From the NCBI GenBank assembly GCA_964608095.1, contig CAZSMK010000116.1, positions 1 to 17,121 on the forward strand: a stretch of 17,121 nt of DNA, read 5' to 3'. Source of the stretch: CAZSMK01 sp964608095. Lineage in GTDB: Bacteria; Sumerlaeota; Sumerlaeia; MWCT01; JAGHBZ01. Made by a program: the position numbers and the translations under genes. The notes under the pieces are model-generated. The model had not been told where the DNA came from, ran no database searches, and saw only the letters and a program-made list of their open reading frames with translations. Below are positions 7,045 to 15,333 of this stretch, in pieces (within the stretch, counting starts at the first letter, position 1; each line of letters starts with the position of its first letter).

Positions 7045-8472
7045 TCAGGACTTGTCCATTTTTAAACTTTTAAGCCGTTTACTCAGCGCTTGTTGACTGA
7101 TTCCCAATAACTGAGCCGCAACACTCTGGTTGCCCTGTGCTCGAGTCATTGCCTCTTCAATGAGCATACGCGACATTTGTTTCAGGGTGGGAAGTTGTTC
7201 CCCGAAATAGAGCTGCACGCTTCCTGGAGTTTGCATCACCGCTTGTCTTTCTTCTCCTTGTTCGCTTTTATGAAATATGTGTTTTTTGAAGGTCTCGAGG
7301 GAGATCTTGTGGGATTCATGGTTGCTGATTGCATCGAAGATCATCGATTTCAGCTCCCTTATGTTTCCGGGAAAATGATAGGTTGACAGATGTGTATAGA
7401 GCTCGGGTGGTGGGGTTGGTGTCTTTTTGTTGAGCGAATGAGCTGCCTCATGAAAAAACGCATCTACGAGAAAAGGAAGATCGTCGAGACGCTTCCTGAG
7501 CGGTGGAATATGCACATGATGTATCTGGAGTCGATAATAAAGGTCCTTTCTAAATCTTCCAACGTTTATTAATGACTCGAGGCATTGATTGGTCGCGACA
7601 ATAATGCGTGCGCTCGAGCGTTTGACCACATCCGACCCAAGCGGAAGATACTCATGCTCCTGGATAAGGCGGAGGAGTTTTATCTGGGATGAGGCGTTCA
7701 ACTCGGCGATCTCGTCGAGAAACAATGTGCCGTTCGCCGCGTGCTCAACCAGACCGGAACGCGATTCGACCGCCCCGGTGAACGCACCGCGTTTATGACC
7801 GAACAGGGTATCCGAAAAGAGCGTATCGTCAAGTCCCGAGACATTCACGGCAACAAACTCACCATCACATCCGCTCAGGACATGTATCGCATTCGCCATT
7901 AATTCCTTTCCCACACCGGTCTCGCCCGTAATCAATACCGGTTGAGATGTTCCGGCAATTGCCTCTACATAACTAAAGATAGACAACATCTCCTTGTTCT
8001 GCGTTATGATGGGGGCAAAGGCTTGCGGGCGATCCTGGTTTTCCGAGAGTATACGCTGTTTCAGTAACTTGTTTTCTTGCTGCAACTCGCGAATCTCCAG
8101 TGCACGTTTTACCGCAGAAACCAGACGGCTCTTCTCGACCGGCTTGACCAGATAATCGAATGCACCCAGCTTCATACACTGCACCGCCATTTCGACATCA
8201 TTGGCTCCTGTTATGATAAGAACGGGAATTTCAGGAAACTGTTCGTTAATCACAGGAAGCAATTCCTCGCCTCGGATATGGGGCATAGAGAGGTCAAGGA
8301 GAAGAACGCCAACGTCATTATTGGTAAGATGAGCCATTATCTCGCGGCTATCTTCGCACGTAACAACATTATTCACTCCGCTTGCCCGCAAAACTATCAT
8401 GCAACTTTGCAGGGTCTGTACTTCGTCATCGACAATCACGACCGGCAATCTACTACCTTGACTCTCAGCCAT
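7045..8472 (-). CDS. NtrC-family sigma-54-dependent response regulator (475 aa)
   Basis: All three NtrC modules are present. The N-terminal receiver has Asp15-Asp16, phosphoacceptor Asp60 (LLLDLSMP), Thr88 (LIITGAND) and Lys110 (YLVKP). The AAA+ domain has Walker A GETGVGKE (183-190), the sigma-54 contact loop GAFTGA (229-234), Walker B FLDE with Asp253-Glu254, and arginine-rich RFRKDLYYRL. The C-terminal Fis-type helix-turn-helix is in NQSVAAQLLGISQQALSKRL. With GAFTGA intact it should open sigma-54 promoters when phosphorylated. It follows the sensor kinase gene in the same direction after a 145-bp gap, so the kinase is its likely partner. A weak GAGAG ribosome site precedes ATG 8472. Probable targets include the -24/-12 match in front of the neighbouring receiver gene. 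Confidence 0.93.
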   Translation of the reverse strand: MAESQGSRLPVVIVDDEVQTLQSCMIVLRASGVNNVVTCEDSREIMAHLTNNDVGVLLLDLSMPHIRGEELLPVINEQFPEIPVLIITGANDVEMAVQCMKLGAFDYLVKPVEKSRLVSAVKRALEIRELQQENKLLKQRILSENQDRPQAFAPIITQNKEMLSIFSYVEAIAGTSQPVLITGETGVGKELMANAIHVLSGCDGEFVAVNVSGLDDTLFSDTLFGHKRGAFTGAVESRSGLVEHAANGTLFLDEIAELNASSQIKLLRLIQEHEYLPLGSDVVKRSSARIIVATNQCLESLINVGRFRKDLYYRLQIHHVHIPPLRKRLDDLPFLVDAFFHEAAHSLNKKTPTPPPELYTHLSTYHFPGNIRELKSMIFDAISNHESHKISLETFKKHIFHKSEQGEERQAVMQTPGSVQLYFGEQLPTLKQMSRMLIEEAMTRAQGNQSVAAQLLGISQQALSKRLKSLKMDKS

Positions 8473-8555
8473 GTTCTTCTCATCTCTCTTTCCTATTATT
8501 TTAAAGCAGTGACAAAATCGCTTCTCGTGTTAGGGCAATTATGTTATTTAATGTT

Positions 8556-8571
8556 TGCAATCCTATATCCG
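8556..8571 (-). promoter_or_regulatory. Weak -24/-12 match upstream of the NtrC-type gene
   Basis: The minus strand reads CGGATATAGGATTGCA, with GG and GC exactly 10 nt apart and a full TTGCA, but the rest of the -24 box is poor. The GC element lies 85 nt from the ATG at 8472. The corresponding distance at the receiver gene is 83 nt. Autoregulation is possible but unproven. Confidence 0.3.
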
Positions 8572-8617
8572 TTTATTCAAGTCTAAATATCACAGAACAA
8601 ACTGAGCGACTTTTTGT

Positions 8618-11600
8618 TTATTTAACCGCCTGCATAACGGGAAGCAGGATGACGGCTGTAGTGCCCTTATCCTTTTGCGAAAAGATTTCCAATTTACCGC
8701 CATGCTCGTTGATTATGTTCGAAGAAATAGAAAGTCCAAGCCCGGTGCCGCCATGGTCGCGTTTTGTAGTGAAAAATGGCTTTTTGATATAAGGCAGCAT
8801 GTCATTCGGGATACCTTTACCCTCATCACGGACAATCAACTCGATTGTATTCTTTGCTTTATTAAAGTGTGTTGAAACCTCAATCGCCTTGTACTTATCC
8901 GGTAGCGACTGACAGGCATTCTGGATAAGATTTATAATCACCTGTTCGAGCCTCTGAAAATTTCCTCTCACTTTCGGGAGTTCCTTGCCATATTTTATTG
9001 AGAAGTTCTCCGTCGCCCCTTTTATCATATTCGAGAGCAACATCAAGGCGGACTTCAGAACTGCGTTGATATCCATCGGCTGCATGAGTTCCGCTGGATG
9101 CTGTCGCGTAAAATCCCTGAGCTCCTGCACAATATTCTTGATCCGTTTCGCTCCTTCCAGGATTCCAGAGAATAATACGGGAATATGATTACGCATCTCA
9201 GAATAATTAATTCCCCCGACCACGAAATCACCGTGTTCTTTGAAATAGTCCTCCAAAATAGGTTCGACGCTTCGCCATGAATCAAGAAGAACCGGCGCAT
9301 TCAACATAACAAAATTATTGGGATTGTTGATCTCATGGGCAACACCGGAAACCAGGGTCCCCAGCGCAACCATTTTATCCGCCTGAATCAATTGTTGCTC
9401 TTGCAGCCGCGCCCGTTCTTCAACCTGTTTCCGTTTCGTTATATCCTGGAGAATGCCCAATGAGCCTATTACATGACCGCTTTCTTCGTCATGAAGAGGG
9501 ACTGAACAGTCGCTGATCCATTTTAATTCTCCACTTCTTGTATGTATCAATAAATCCACACGGTATTGGTCTATTTTCCCCTCACAAAACGCTTTCACAT
9601 ACTCGTCGAATTGTTGCGGTGCATCCGGATCAATAATAATAATGTCATCAACGAGGCTCACCAACTTTTCACCTGTTAATTCTTGCGGCGTGTAGCCAAG
9701 AAGGGCTTTTATCCCTTCGCCCATAAAACGATATTGGTATCCATCGTAGATAAGCTGATACGGAACACCTGCCGCGTTCTCTATTGCTTCGCGGTATATC
9801 GCCTCTGAATGGGCAAGTTCTTCTTCCACACGCTTTCGTTCCAAAATCTCATTCTTTAACAGAGTATTTGACCGCACCAATTCCCGTGTCCGTTCGGCGA
9901 CGCGTTTCTCGAGCTCATCGCGCGCCTTGAGCAGCTCCTCTTCCGCCTTCTTGAGTTGCGTGATGTCATGCGAGATGTTGATACATCCGATTCTATTCCC
10001 CTCTTCATCGCATAAGGGTTCTACATAGGAATGAAAATAGATGCCGTTGCGATGCATCTCATAGGTAGCGGACTCGCCATTGAGGGCGCGCCTATGCGTG
10101 GCAATCGGCAGAAACGACTCATCGTTCGTGTCGAAAAAGTCGGTGAGTTTTTTGCCCAACCATGCAGAGGGCTCCAGCTCCAAGGCCTTCAATCCCGCAC
10201 CCTGGAGCAACGTGAATCGTAATTCTGAATCCGTTGTCCAGATGAGTGCGGGTATCTGTTCAGTGATGAGGCGTAACCGTTCCTCACCTTTCCGAAGCTT
10301 CTCCTCTGAATATGTCCGTTCTATCGCACCGCTGCAATGGTCAGCCAGAAATTGTAACAATTTAAGGTCATTATGGTTATACGCGTTCGGTGTGTAACTC
10401 TGGATTGATAATAACCCAATGGTACGACTCCCTTTTCTTATCGGGCAGAACATGAGAGAGGCGGAACGGTGTTTCGTGTCGCCGAAGGGGTGCAACTCTT
10501 CATATTTGTCAGGTGAGGAATCGTTGCGAAGGATGAGTTGAGCTCCCTCGTGGAGAGTCCGCCTGGTTACTTCTGTAAGTTTGGTGCCGCTGGGTGGCGG
10601 TGGAACCTCGCGGCATACGCCATCTATAGTATCGAAGTTGATGATGGAATGGATTTCATCCGCGCCCTCTTCATAAAACGAAAGTAAACACGAATCCCAG
10701 CCGATTAAGTCCTTTGCTGTCTCGAGTATTACCATTCCCGCTTCTTTGGGAGTAGTCACGGCATTGAGTTTCTCGCCAAGGGCGGCAAACACCTGGCTAT
10801 TTTTCTCGGCTTCTTTTCGGTTGGTTATATCCTGCAAAATCCCGAGCGAGCCCACTACCCTGTTGGACGCTTCGTCGTGGACAAGCACGGAACAATCGCT
10901 CAGCCATTTCGTTTCGCCCGAAGGTGTCCGTATCCTTGCATCCATACGATATCTCTTCAAGTCACCTCGTACAAATTCCTCGAGATACTTTTCAGGATCG
11001 GAAGGCACATCCCTATCCGGAACTACATTTTCAAGCACCAAGTTCGAAATAACTTCAAACGTGCTCGCTTCCGGGGGAACGCCAAGGAGTTTTTCCCAAC
11101 CCGCACCCATAAAATCATAGCGACCGGTTTCGTAATTTAAAAAATAGGGCACTCCTTGGGCGTTCTCGATCGCTTCTCGATAAATTCGATGCGCGTGCTT
11201 TAATTCCTCCTCAGCTCGCTTTCGTTCTGTAACGTCATGCGCGACACCTATACAACCTATGATGTCACCTTTTCGGTCTCGCAAGGGCTCCACGTGACAG
11301 TGGAAAAAGAAGTCCTTTATCTGCAATTCATATGAACCGGAAATTCCTTCAAGGGCTCGACGATGCAGGGCTATTGGTGTAAAAGAAGCATCCTTTGTGC
11401 CAAAAAAATCGTAAACAGTATGTCCAAGAATTTCGTCCGGATTAGTAGTAAGCACCCCAATTCGCTCACCTTTCAGTAAGGTGATGGTGAGGTTATTATC
11501 CGTAGTCCAGAGTATTGCCGGAATCTGTTCAAGGAGGAGGCGCACCTGGGCTTCCTTCATCCGCAACTTCTTCTCGGCAAACGTTCTCTCCAACGCCCCG

Positions 11601-12439
11601 CAGCAATAGTCCGTCAAAATCTGGAGCAACTCCAGGTCCTCCTCATCATAGGCATAAGGCGTATAGCTCTGAATAGAGAGAAAGCCAATATTTTTTTCTC
11701 CTTTCTTGCGAATACGGGCGAAGAGGAGCGAGGCGGACTTCCTTTCCTCGTCGCCGAACGGGATTAGCTCACCTCCATCTGCTTTAGACGGGTCATCCCG
11801 GAGCACAATCTGGGGTCCCTCGAGTATCGTTCTTCGGAGAACGCCACCCGGTATCTCTCCCTGAAATAATGGGGGGAACTCTTTTCGTTCACCATTACGT
11901 AGGGTATCGAAATTTACCACCGTAAAAACTTTATCTTCCTCTTCCGAATAAATTTCCACAAACGCGGCATCCCAACCAATGAGTCGGTCTGCAGCGTTGA
12001 GCACCGTCATCGCCGCCTCTTTTGCAGTGTTGACCCCGCCGAGCTCCGAACCCAACGACTCAAAAATTCGCGCTATCTTTTCAGACCTCCCCCTCTTGCT
12101 TACTGCACTCCCTATTCCAATTATCCGTTCCTTACCGTCTACTTTTATATAATGCGCATCCACATTCATGGGTATTTGTTTGCCATCAACGCTCATAAAC
12201 GTCGTCGTGAACATGATCTGCTGGTAACGCCTTAGAGATTCCATGTGGCTCATGAATGCTTTTCTTTTCTCCGCTGCAAGAACTTCCACCAGCGACTTTT
12301 TTAATAATTCATCCTTTGTGTAGCCTAAAATCCCGGCGCCGGCATCGTTTATCTCGACGAAATGTTCCGGGACCCCTTCGCTGGTGACGTCCCACACGAA
12401 CAACGCCTTATTGTTCCCGTATTGTCTGTGTGATGTCAT
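8618..12439 (-). CDS. Multi-PAS/GAF sensor histidine kinase (1273 aa), cytosolic
   Basis: This is a soluble-looking kinase with no membrane segment. The apparent domain order is PAS (about 10-115), GAF (120-285), PAS (295-410), PAS (415-545), GAF (548-710), PAS (715-830), coiled coil (830-880), PAS (880-1010), HisKA, HATPase. The phosphorylated His is 1035 in LVSGVAHEINNPNNF. The ATPase has the N box LEQVIINLIQNACQSL, VRDEGKGIP, FFTTKRDHGG and GTGLGLSIS. The GAF-PAS-PAS block is present twice, with matching segments such as IGFLSIQSYTP / IGLLSIQSYTP and YREAIENAQGVPY / YREAIENAAGVPY. GGAG lies 9-10 nt before ATG 12439. The HEINNP type of kinase commonly pairs with NtrC-like regulators, and one follows directly. 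No receiver domain is fused. The ligand is unknown; PAS and GAF domains often bind haem, flavin or small molecules. Confidence 0.93.
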   Translation of the reverse strand: MTSHRQYGNNKALFVWDVTSEGVPEHFVEINDAGAGILGYTKDELLKKSLVEVLAAEKRKAFMSHMESLRRYQQIMFTTTFMSVDGKQIPMNVDAHYIKVDGKERIIGIGSAVSKRGRSEKIARIFESLGSELGGVNTAKEAAMTVLNAADRLIGWDAAFVEIYSEEEDKVFTVVNFDTLRNGERKEFPPLFQGEIPGGVLRRTILEGPQIVLRDDPSKADGGELIPFGDEERKSASLLFARIRKKGEKNIGFLSIQSYTPYAYDEEDLELLQILTDYCCGALERTFAEKKLRMKEAQVRLLLEQIPAILWTTDNNLTITLLKGERIGVLTTNPDEILGHTVYDFFGTKDASFTPIALHRRALEGISGSYELQIKDFFFHCHVEPLRDRKGDIIGCIGVAHDVTERKRAEEELKHAHRIYREAIENAQGVPYFLNYETGRYDFMGAGWEKLLGVPPEASTFEVISNLVLENVVPDRDVPSDPEKYLEEFVRGDLKRYRMDARIRTPSGETKWLSDCSVLVHDEASNRVVGSLGILQDITNRKEAEKNSQVFAALGEKLNAVTTPKEAGMVILETAKDLIGWDSCLLSFYEEGADEIHSIINFDTIDGVCREVPPPPSGTKLTEVTRRTLHEGAQLILRNDSSPDKYEELHPFGDTKHRSASLMFCPIRKGSRTIGLLSIQSYTPNAYNHNDLKLLQFLADHCSGAIERTYSEEKLRKGEERLRLITEQIPALIWTTDSELRFTLLQGAGLKALELEPSAWLGKKLTDFFDTNDESFLPIATHRRALNGESATYEMHRNGIYFHSYVEPLCDEEGNRIGCINISHDITQLKKAEEELLKARDELEKRVAERTRELVRSNTLLKNEILERKRVEEELAHSEAIYREAIENAAGVPYQLIYDGYQYRFMGEGIKALLGYTPQELTGEKLVSLVDDIIIIDPDAPQQFDEYVKAFCEGKIDQYRVDLLIHTRSGELKWISDCSVPLHDEESGHVIGSLGILQDITKRKQVEERARLQEQQLIQADKMVALGTLVSGVAHEINNPNNFVMLNAPVLLDSWRSVEPILEDYFKEHGDFVVGGINYSEMRNHIPVLFSGILEGAKRIKNIVQELRDFTRQHPAELMQPMDINAVLKSALMLLSNMIKGATENFSIKYGKELPKVRGNFQRLEQVIINLIQNACQSLPDKYKAIEVSTHFNKAKNTIELIVRDEGKGIPNDMLPYIKKPFFTTKRDHGGTGLGLSISSNIINEHGGKLEIFSQKDKGTTAVILLPVMQAVK

Positions 12440-12966
12440 GGGTTATCACTCCATTAGATACTCTCTATTGACTTAACGATTGTAACCACACCCATATCGT
12501 GTTTCATCCTCTTCCTTTATTAAAAGCGTAAAGCAAAATATCTCTTCCTTCGGTTCCTCATTTCGTGCAACTATACGCTCTTTGTTAAATATGTAGGAAA
12601 AGGCGTGTACGTGAATGCAAACCACGAGTTGCATCTAAGATTTTTTATCGGTTTATGTGTGCGTAATCATAAGACCAGATATACACCCGAATACCAGAGA
12701 AAAAAAGGATATGTCAAGATGAATTACAAACCTTCAGGATCAAATTGCAAAACCGAGATTCTTTGATCGGGCGATACAAACCTGAGGGTTTAGATCTCAA
12801 AACCGAGCTTCTTGAATCGGCGAGAAAAAAATCCTTACATGAGCTGCAAAGAACTACTTTTTTCAACCACCATGGTACTGATCAAAACACACACAATGGT
12901 GCAGGCAAAGTAAGGTTATGAATACTTGCGGCTGTTTCTTTCTTAAGTGCCCTTTACGCTCTCGTG
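12440..12966. other. Intergenic region upstream of the kinase gene
   Basis: No gene is supported in this 527-bp stretch. It contains a 50-bp tandem repeat (12725-12824) and a weak hairpin, ATGCAA/TTGCAT at 12615-12634, followed by a plus-strand T-tract. The kinase promoter should lie here, but I see no box pair I would defend. Confidence 0.45.
12725..12824. repeat. Two tandem copies of a diverged 50-bp repeat
   Basis: Both copies begin TACAAACCT (12725 and 12775). Both carry CAAAACCGAG 23 nt in, followed by TTCTT and TCGG, giving roughly two thirds identity at an exact 50-bp period. Each copy contains a short CCGA...TCGG dyad. Confidence 0.55.
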
Positions 12967-13083
12967 TGAATATGGAACACCGCCGCGCCAACCGGCGATG
13001 ACCTGGCGCTGGAGAGCCTTCCCGAGAACCTGCGCGAACTGTGGGACCTGCTGCTCGATTCGAACATGTACCGGGTGCCGTGA
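12967..13083 (+). pseudogene. Orphan C-terminal fragment of an unidentified mobile-element gene
   Basis: After an AT-rich leader the sequence turns abruptly GC-rich. A plus-strand frame reads GDDLALESLPENLRELW then DLLLDSNMYRVP and a TGA at 13081-13083. It has the composition and amphipathic pattern of a real protein terminus, but it has no start codon and is preceded by an in-frame stop. I do not recognise the family. It ends 10 bp from the tail of the HEPN-like gene, so it looks cut off by the event that brought that gene in. Confidence 0.35.
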
Positions 13084-13093
13084 GAGACGGGGA

Positions 13094-14125
13094 TTAATCA
13101 GCTAGAGCAAATCTACCATTCGAATCCCGCGATGGCAGCCACTGCGGAGGGTCTGAGTTGCCGGTTACATTCTGGTTGACGATCTGGAGAATCTTCAGCG
13201 TCATCATGACGGCCTTTTCGACGGTGTCAAATTCCAGGTCGTATATCTTCGAGAGTTTATCGTAGCCGCCGTATCTTTCGGGCGCCGAATATGGCGATGC
13301 ATGGACAATCGAATCTCGGAAAGGTTTCACAAGGTCTCGGAATTCGCTCAAAGGAGGTTTTTCCATCGATAAAGGTGAATCGTCGCTTCCAGTAACGATC
13401 TTTGGAACCTTCACCAGCTTATCAAGAATACTTGTTTGATCCCCCTCGATCATCTTTCGCTTCTTTTCTGATAGGGATTGAAGGTCATTCCGTTGTTTGT
13501 ATTCCCAGGCAATCCCGTTGATATATGCCTCGAGTAAGTTGAAGCAGCAGATCAGGCACATCCGCATGTTGTATTTCATCTTGGATTGAATGGCCCCGAT
13601 TTCTGCTTTTTTCTTTTTGGCATCACTCCAACTGAGTCTTTCCGCCTCAATCTCGTCTCTCCGCGCCTTCAAGTCCAAAATTTCATTATAGGCAACGCCA
13701 AGATCGCGGCAAAGGTGCATCTCCGGGAACTCGGTTTGAAGTCCCCAAGGCGAGATACATATTGTCGAATGCAATGGCGCGTCCTTTAACCTCCCATCGC
13801 GAGGTTTGCCAACCTTCTCTTGGAATTCAAGCAACGGCAATCTGAACTGCGAGTTGTGTTCAAAAAGAATCTCATAAAAATCGGCCATTTTCTGAACCGT
13901 CGAATCCTCGAAGTTTTCCCGGCAGAATTTCTCGATATCCTTCCTCTTCTTCGTCACATCCGATTTGCCTGCCCGAAGATTACGTCTTGGTATGTCCTTG
14001 TAATCATCAGGATAGACCGTTTTCAAGGGTCGATCCAATCTGCCCATCATGAGGTTGGCCACTTCGACGGCACGTTCATAAGTAACGATGGCTTCTACTT
14101 CAAGATAGCGACCTGTCCTTGTCAT
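13094..14125 (-). CDS. Hypothetical protein with HEPN-like C-terminal region (343 aa)
   Basis: I did not recognise a full-length family. ATG 14125 (MTRTGRYLEVEAIVTYERAV) is chosen. A GGAGGG lies 12 nt upstream, and the frame upstream of it is only the antisense of a nuclease fragment at 14175-14351. Residues about 147-185 are a charged helical stretch rich in Lys, Glu and Arg. A hydrophobic helix follows (MCLICCFNLLEAYINGIAWEY, about 189-209 with one break), then FRDSIVHASPYS, where Arg270 and His275 form an R-X4-H motif. That helix plus R-X4-6-H arrangement is typical of HEPN domains, many of which are RNases in toxins and anti-phage systems. The assignment is inference from pattern. No antitoxin-like partner gene is adjacent. 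It sits as an isolated opposite-strand cassette within phage gene remains. Confidence 0.65.
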   Translation of the reverse strand: MTRTGRYLEVEAIVTYERAVEVANLMMGRLDRPLKTVYPDDYKDIPRRNLRAGKSDVTKKRKDIEKFCRENFEDSTVQKMADFYEILFEHNSQFRLPLLEFQEKVGKPRDGRLKDAPLHSTICISPWGLQTEFPEMHLCRDLGVAYNEILDLKARRDEIEAERLSWSDAKKKKAEIGAIQSKMKYNMRMCLICCFNLLEAYINGIAWEYKQRNDLQSLSEKKRKMIEGDQTSILDKLVKVPKIVTGSDDSPLSMEKPPLSEFRDLVKPFRDSIVHASPYSAPERYGGYDKLSKIYDLEFDTVEKAVMMTLKILQIVNQNVTGNSDPPQWLPSRDSNGRFALAD

Positions 14126-14174
14126 CTGCTTTTCACTCCCTCCTTTAACGTAGCTGGAATTATCCGCCTCATGA

Positions 14175-14351
14175 CCTGACGAGGTCAAGCTGACACATCG
14201 CTTAACGCCCAATATGCTGGCGGGCAAGGTCGATGGGATCGTCAAGAAGGACGGGCAGTATTTCCTGCTCGAACACAAGACTGCCTCACTCATCGACTCC
14301 GGCTATCTCGAACGCTGCGCGCGGACCATCAACGAACACGACCTTGGGTGA
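14175..14351 (+). pseudogene. Fragment of a phage-type PD-(D/E)XK nuclease
   Basis: The frame between TGA 14172 and TGA 14349 contains MLAGKVDGIVKKDGQY then FLLEHKTASLIDSGYLER. The Asp of KVDGIV and the Glu-X-Lys of LEHKT are the catalytic signature of PD-(D/E)XK nucleases, and the surrounding residues fit phage RecB/Cas4-like exonucleases. Families of this kind are normally 250-350 aa. Here the N-terminal part is missing, and after GYLER the sequence passes straight into an unrelated tail (ARTINEHDLG). It is therefore a non-functional remnant fused by deletion. Confidence 0.6.
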
Positions 14352-14377
14352 GGCGAATGCAATGAAAGAGTCGAGAC

Positions 14378-15059
14378 ATGAAGCGAATCACGTTTGGAAG
14401 CATCTGTTCGGGCATCGAGGCCGCCAGCGTGGCATGGCTGCCTCTGGGATTCGAGGCGATCTGGCTGTCCTAGATCGAACCATACCCATGCCGCGTGCTG
14501 GCGCAGCGGTTTCCCGAGACGCCGAATCTCGGCGACATCACCGCCTTGGACTTTGCAGACAGAGCGGCAACTCACGGGAATCCCGACATTATTGTCGGTG
14601 GCACGCCCTGCCAAGCGTTCTCGGTGACGGGACTGCGTCGCGGCTTGGCCAACGAGCGGGGCAACCTCACGCTGCGATATGTGGAGATCTATAATGCAAT
14701 CGGTCCGACTGTTTGTGCATGGGAGAATATTCCCGGAGTATTGTCATCCACGGACAACGCCTTCTGGTGTTTCCTCGGCGCTCTGGTCGGAGCCGACTGG
14801 CCACTCGAACCCGGCCCCCGCCCCGCCGTGGGAAAGAGTTCACGCCTGTGGCGTTGGCATCGTCCTTGCCGGCGACACCTTCCGCGCTGGCCCGGCGCTG
14901 GTTTTTGCGTCAGACCCGAAAGACGCGCGGCATGGCGAATTCTGGACACGCAACATTTCGGAGTGCCCCCAACGGCGCCGTCGGGTCTTCGTTGTGGCAT
15001 GTGCTGGAGCCTCCGGGATCGACCCAACTGAGATACTTTTTGAGCGCGAAGGTGTGTGA
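14378..15059 (+). pseudogene. Degraded cytosine-C5 DNA methyltransferase (phage type)
   Basis: From ATG 14378 the frame reads MKRITFGSICSGIEAASVAW (SAM-binding motif I), then WLS, then TAG at 14471 (codon 32). The family has Glu in WLSEIEP at this point, so GAG became TAG. Reading on gives GGTPCQAFSV with the catalytic Pro-Cys-Gln (Cys codon at 14609) and WENIPGVL (motif VI). After about 14810 the family signal alternates between frames: RRAAWRILDTQHFGVP in one, PQRRRRVFVVACAG then LFEREGV in another. At least two or three indels have therefore occurred. The target-recognition domain and motifs IX-X are absent. It cannot make a working enzyme unless repaired. It follows the nuclease fragment, as in a phage gene cluster. 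Confidence 0.75.
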
Positions 15060-15174
15060 GGGAATCCTACACTAGGCGGACAAGCGGGGGGCAATTGCCC
15101 GAGACGTTATGGCAAGCACTGGAGGCGCAAGCGCGAAGGAACAGCAAGAGACCCATTCTTGAAAATGTGTTTCA

Positions 15175-15312
15175 TCACGGATGGAAGATGCCATCAGGAT
15201 CAATTATACCTTCCCGAAGGCAGATGACGGTGCCAATGAACAACAGAATGAAAAGAACAATCCAAAAGATGGCGCAACCGGGTCTTATGCCACTGGATCG
15301 GACTTCAGTCAT
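15175..15312 (-). CDS. Small single-pass membrane protein (45 aa), third gene of the NfeD/SPFH operon
   Basis: The ATG at 15312 is preceded by a near-ideal AAGGAGGG ribosome site about 6 nt upstream and lies 21 nt after the SPFH stop at 15334, which argues for co-translation. The protein starts MTEVRSSGIRPG and has one hydrophobic segment CAIFWIVLFILLFIGTVIC (13-31). It ends with the short tail LREGIIDPDGIFHP. I know no family for it. Its position suggests a small partner of the SPFH-NfeD membrane complex; that is inference. Its 3' end lies about 115 bp from the methyltransferase remnant. Confidence 0.6.
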   Translation of the reverse strand: MTEVRSSGIRPGCAIFWIVLFILLFIGTVICLREGIIDPDGIFHP

Positions 15313-15333
15313 ATCTTTCCCTCCTTCCAGCCA

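Noticed and set aside
7011..7049. CCTGATGCCATCAGG palindrome at the end of the NtrC-type gene with a later T-tract
   Set aside because: The dyad overlaps the stop codon and the T-run on the minus strand lies about 15 nt beyond the stem, so it is a poor terminator.
8077..8586. 169-codon plus-strand frame running into the spacer between kinase and regulator
   Set aside because: Most of it is antisense to the receiver domain of the NtrC-type gene, and the remainder shows no family signal.
14126..14293. N-terminal extension of the HEPN-like gene to ATG 14293
   Set aside because: Much of the added 56 residues (14175 upward) is the antisense of the PD-(D/E)XK fragment, and a GGAGGG site precedes ATG 14125 instead.
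15089..15100. GGGCAATTGCCC perfect palindrome
   Set aside because: Twelve bases with no loop in decayed phage DNA is compatible with chance, and nothing nearby suggests a regulated gene.
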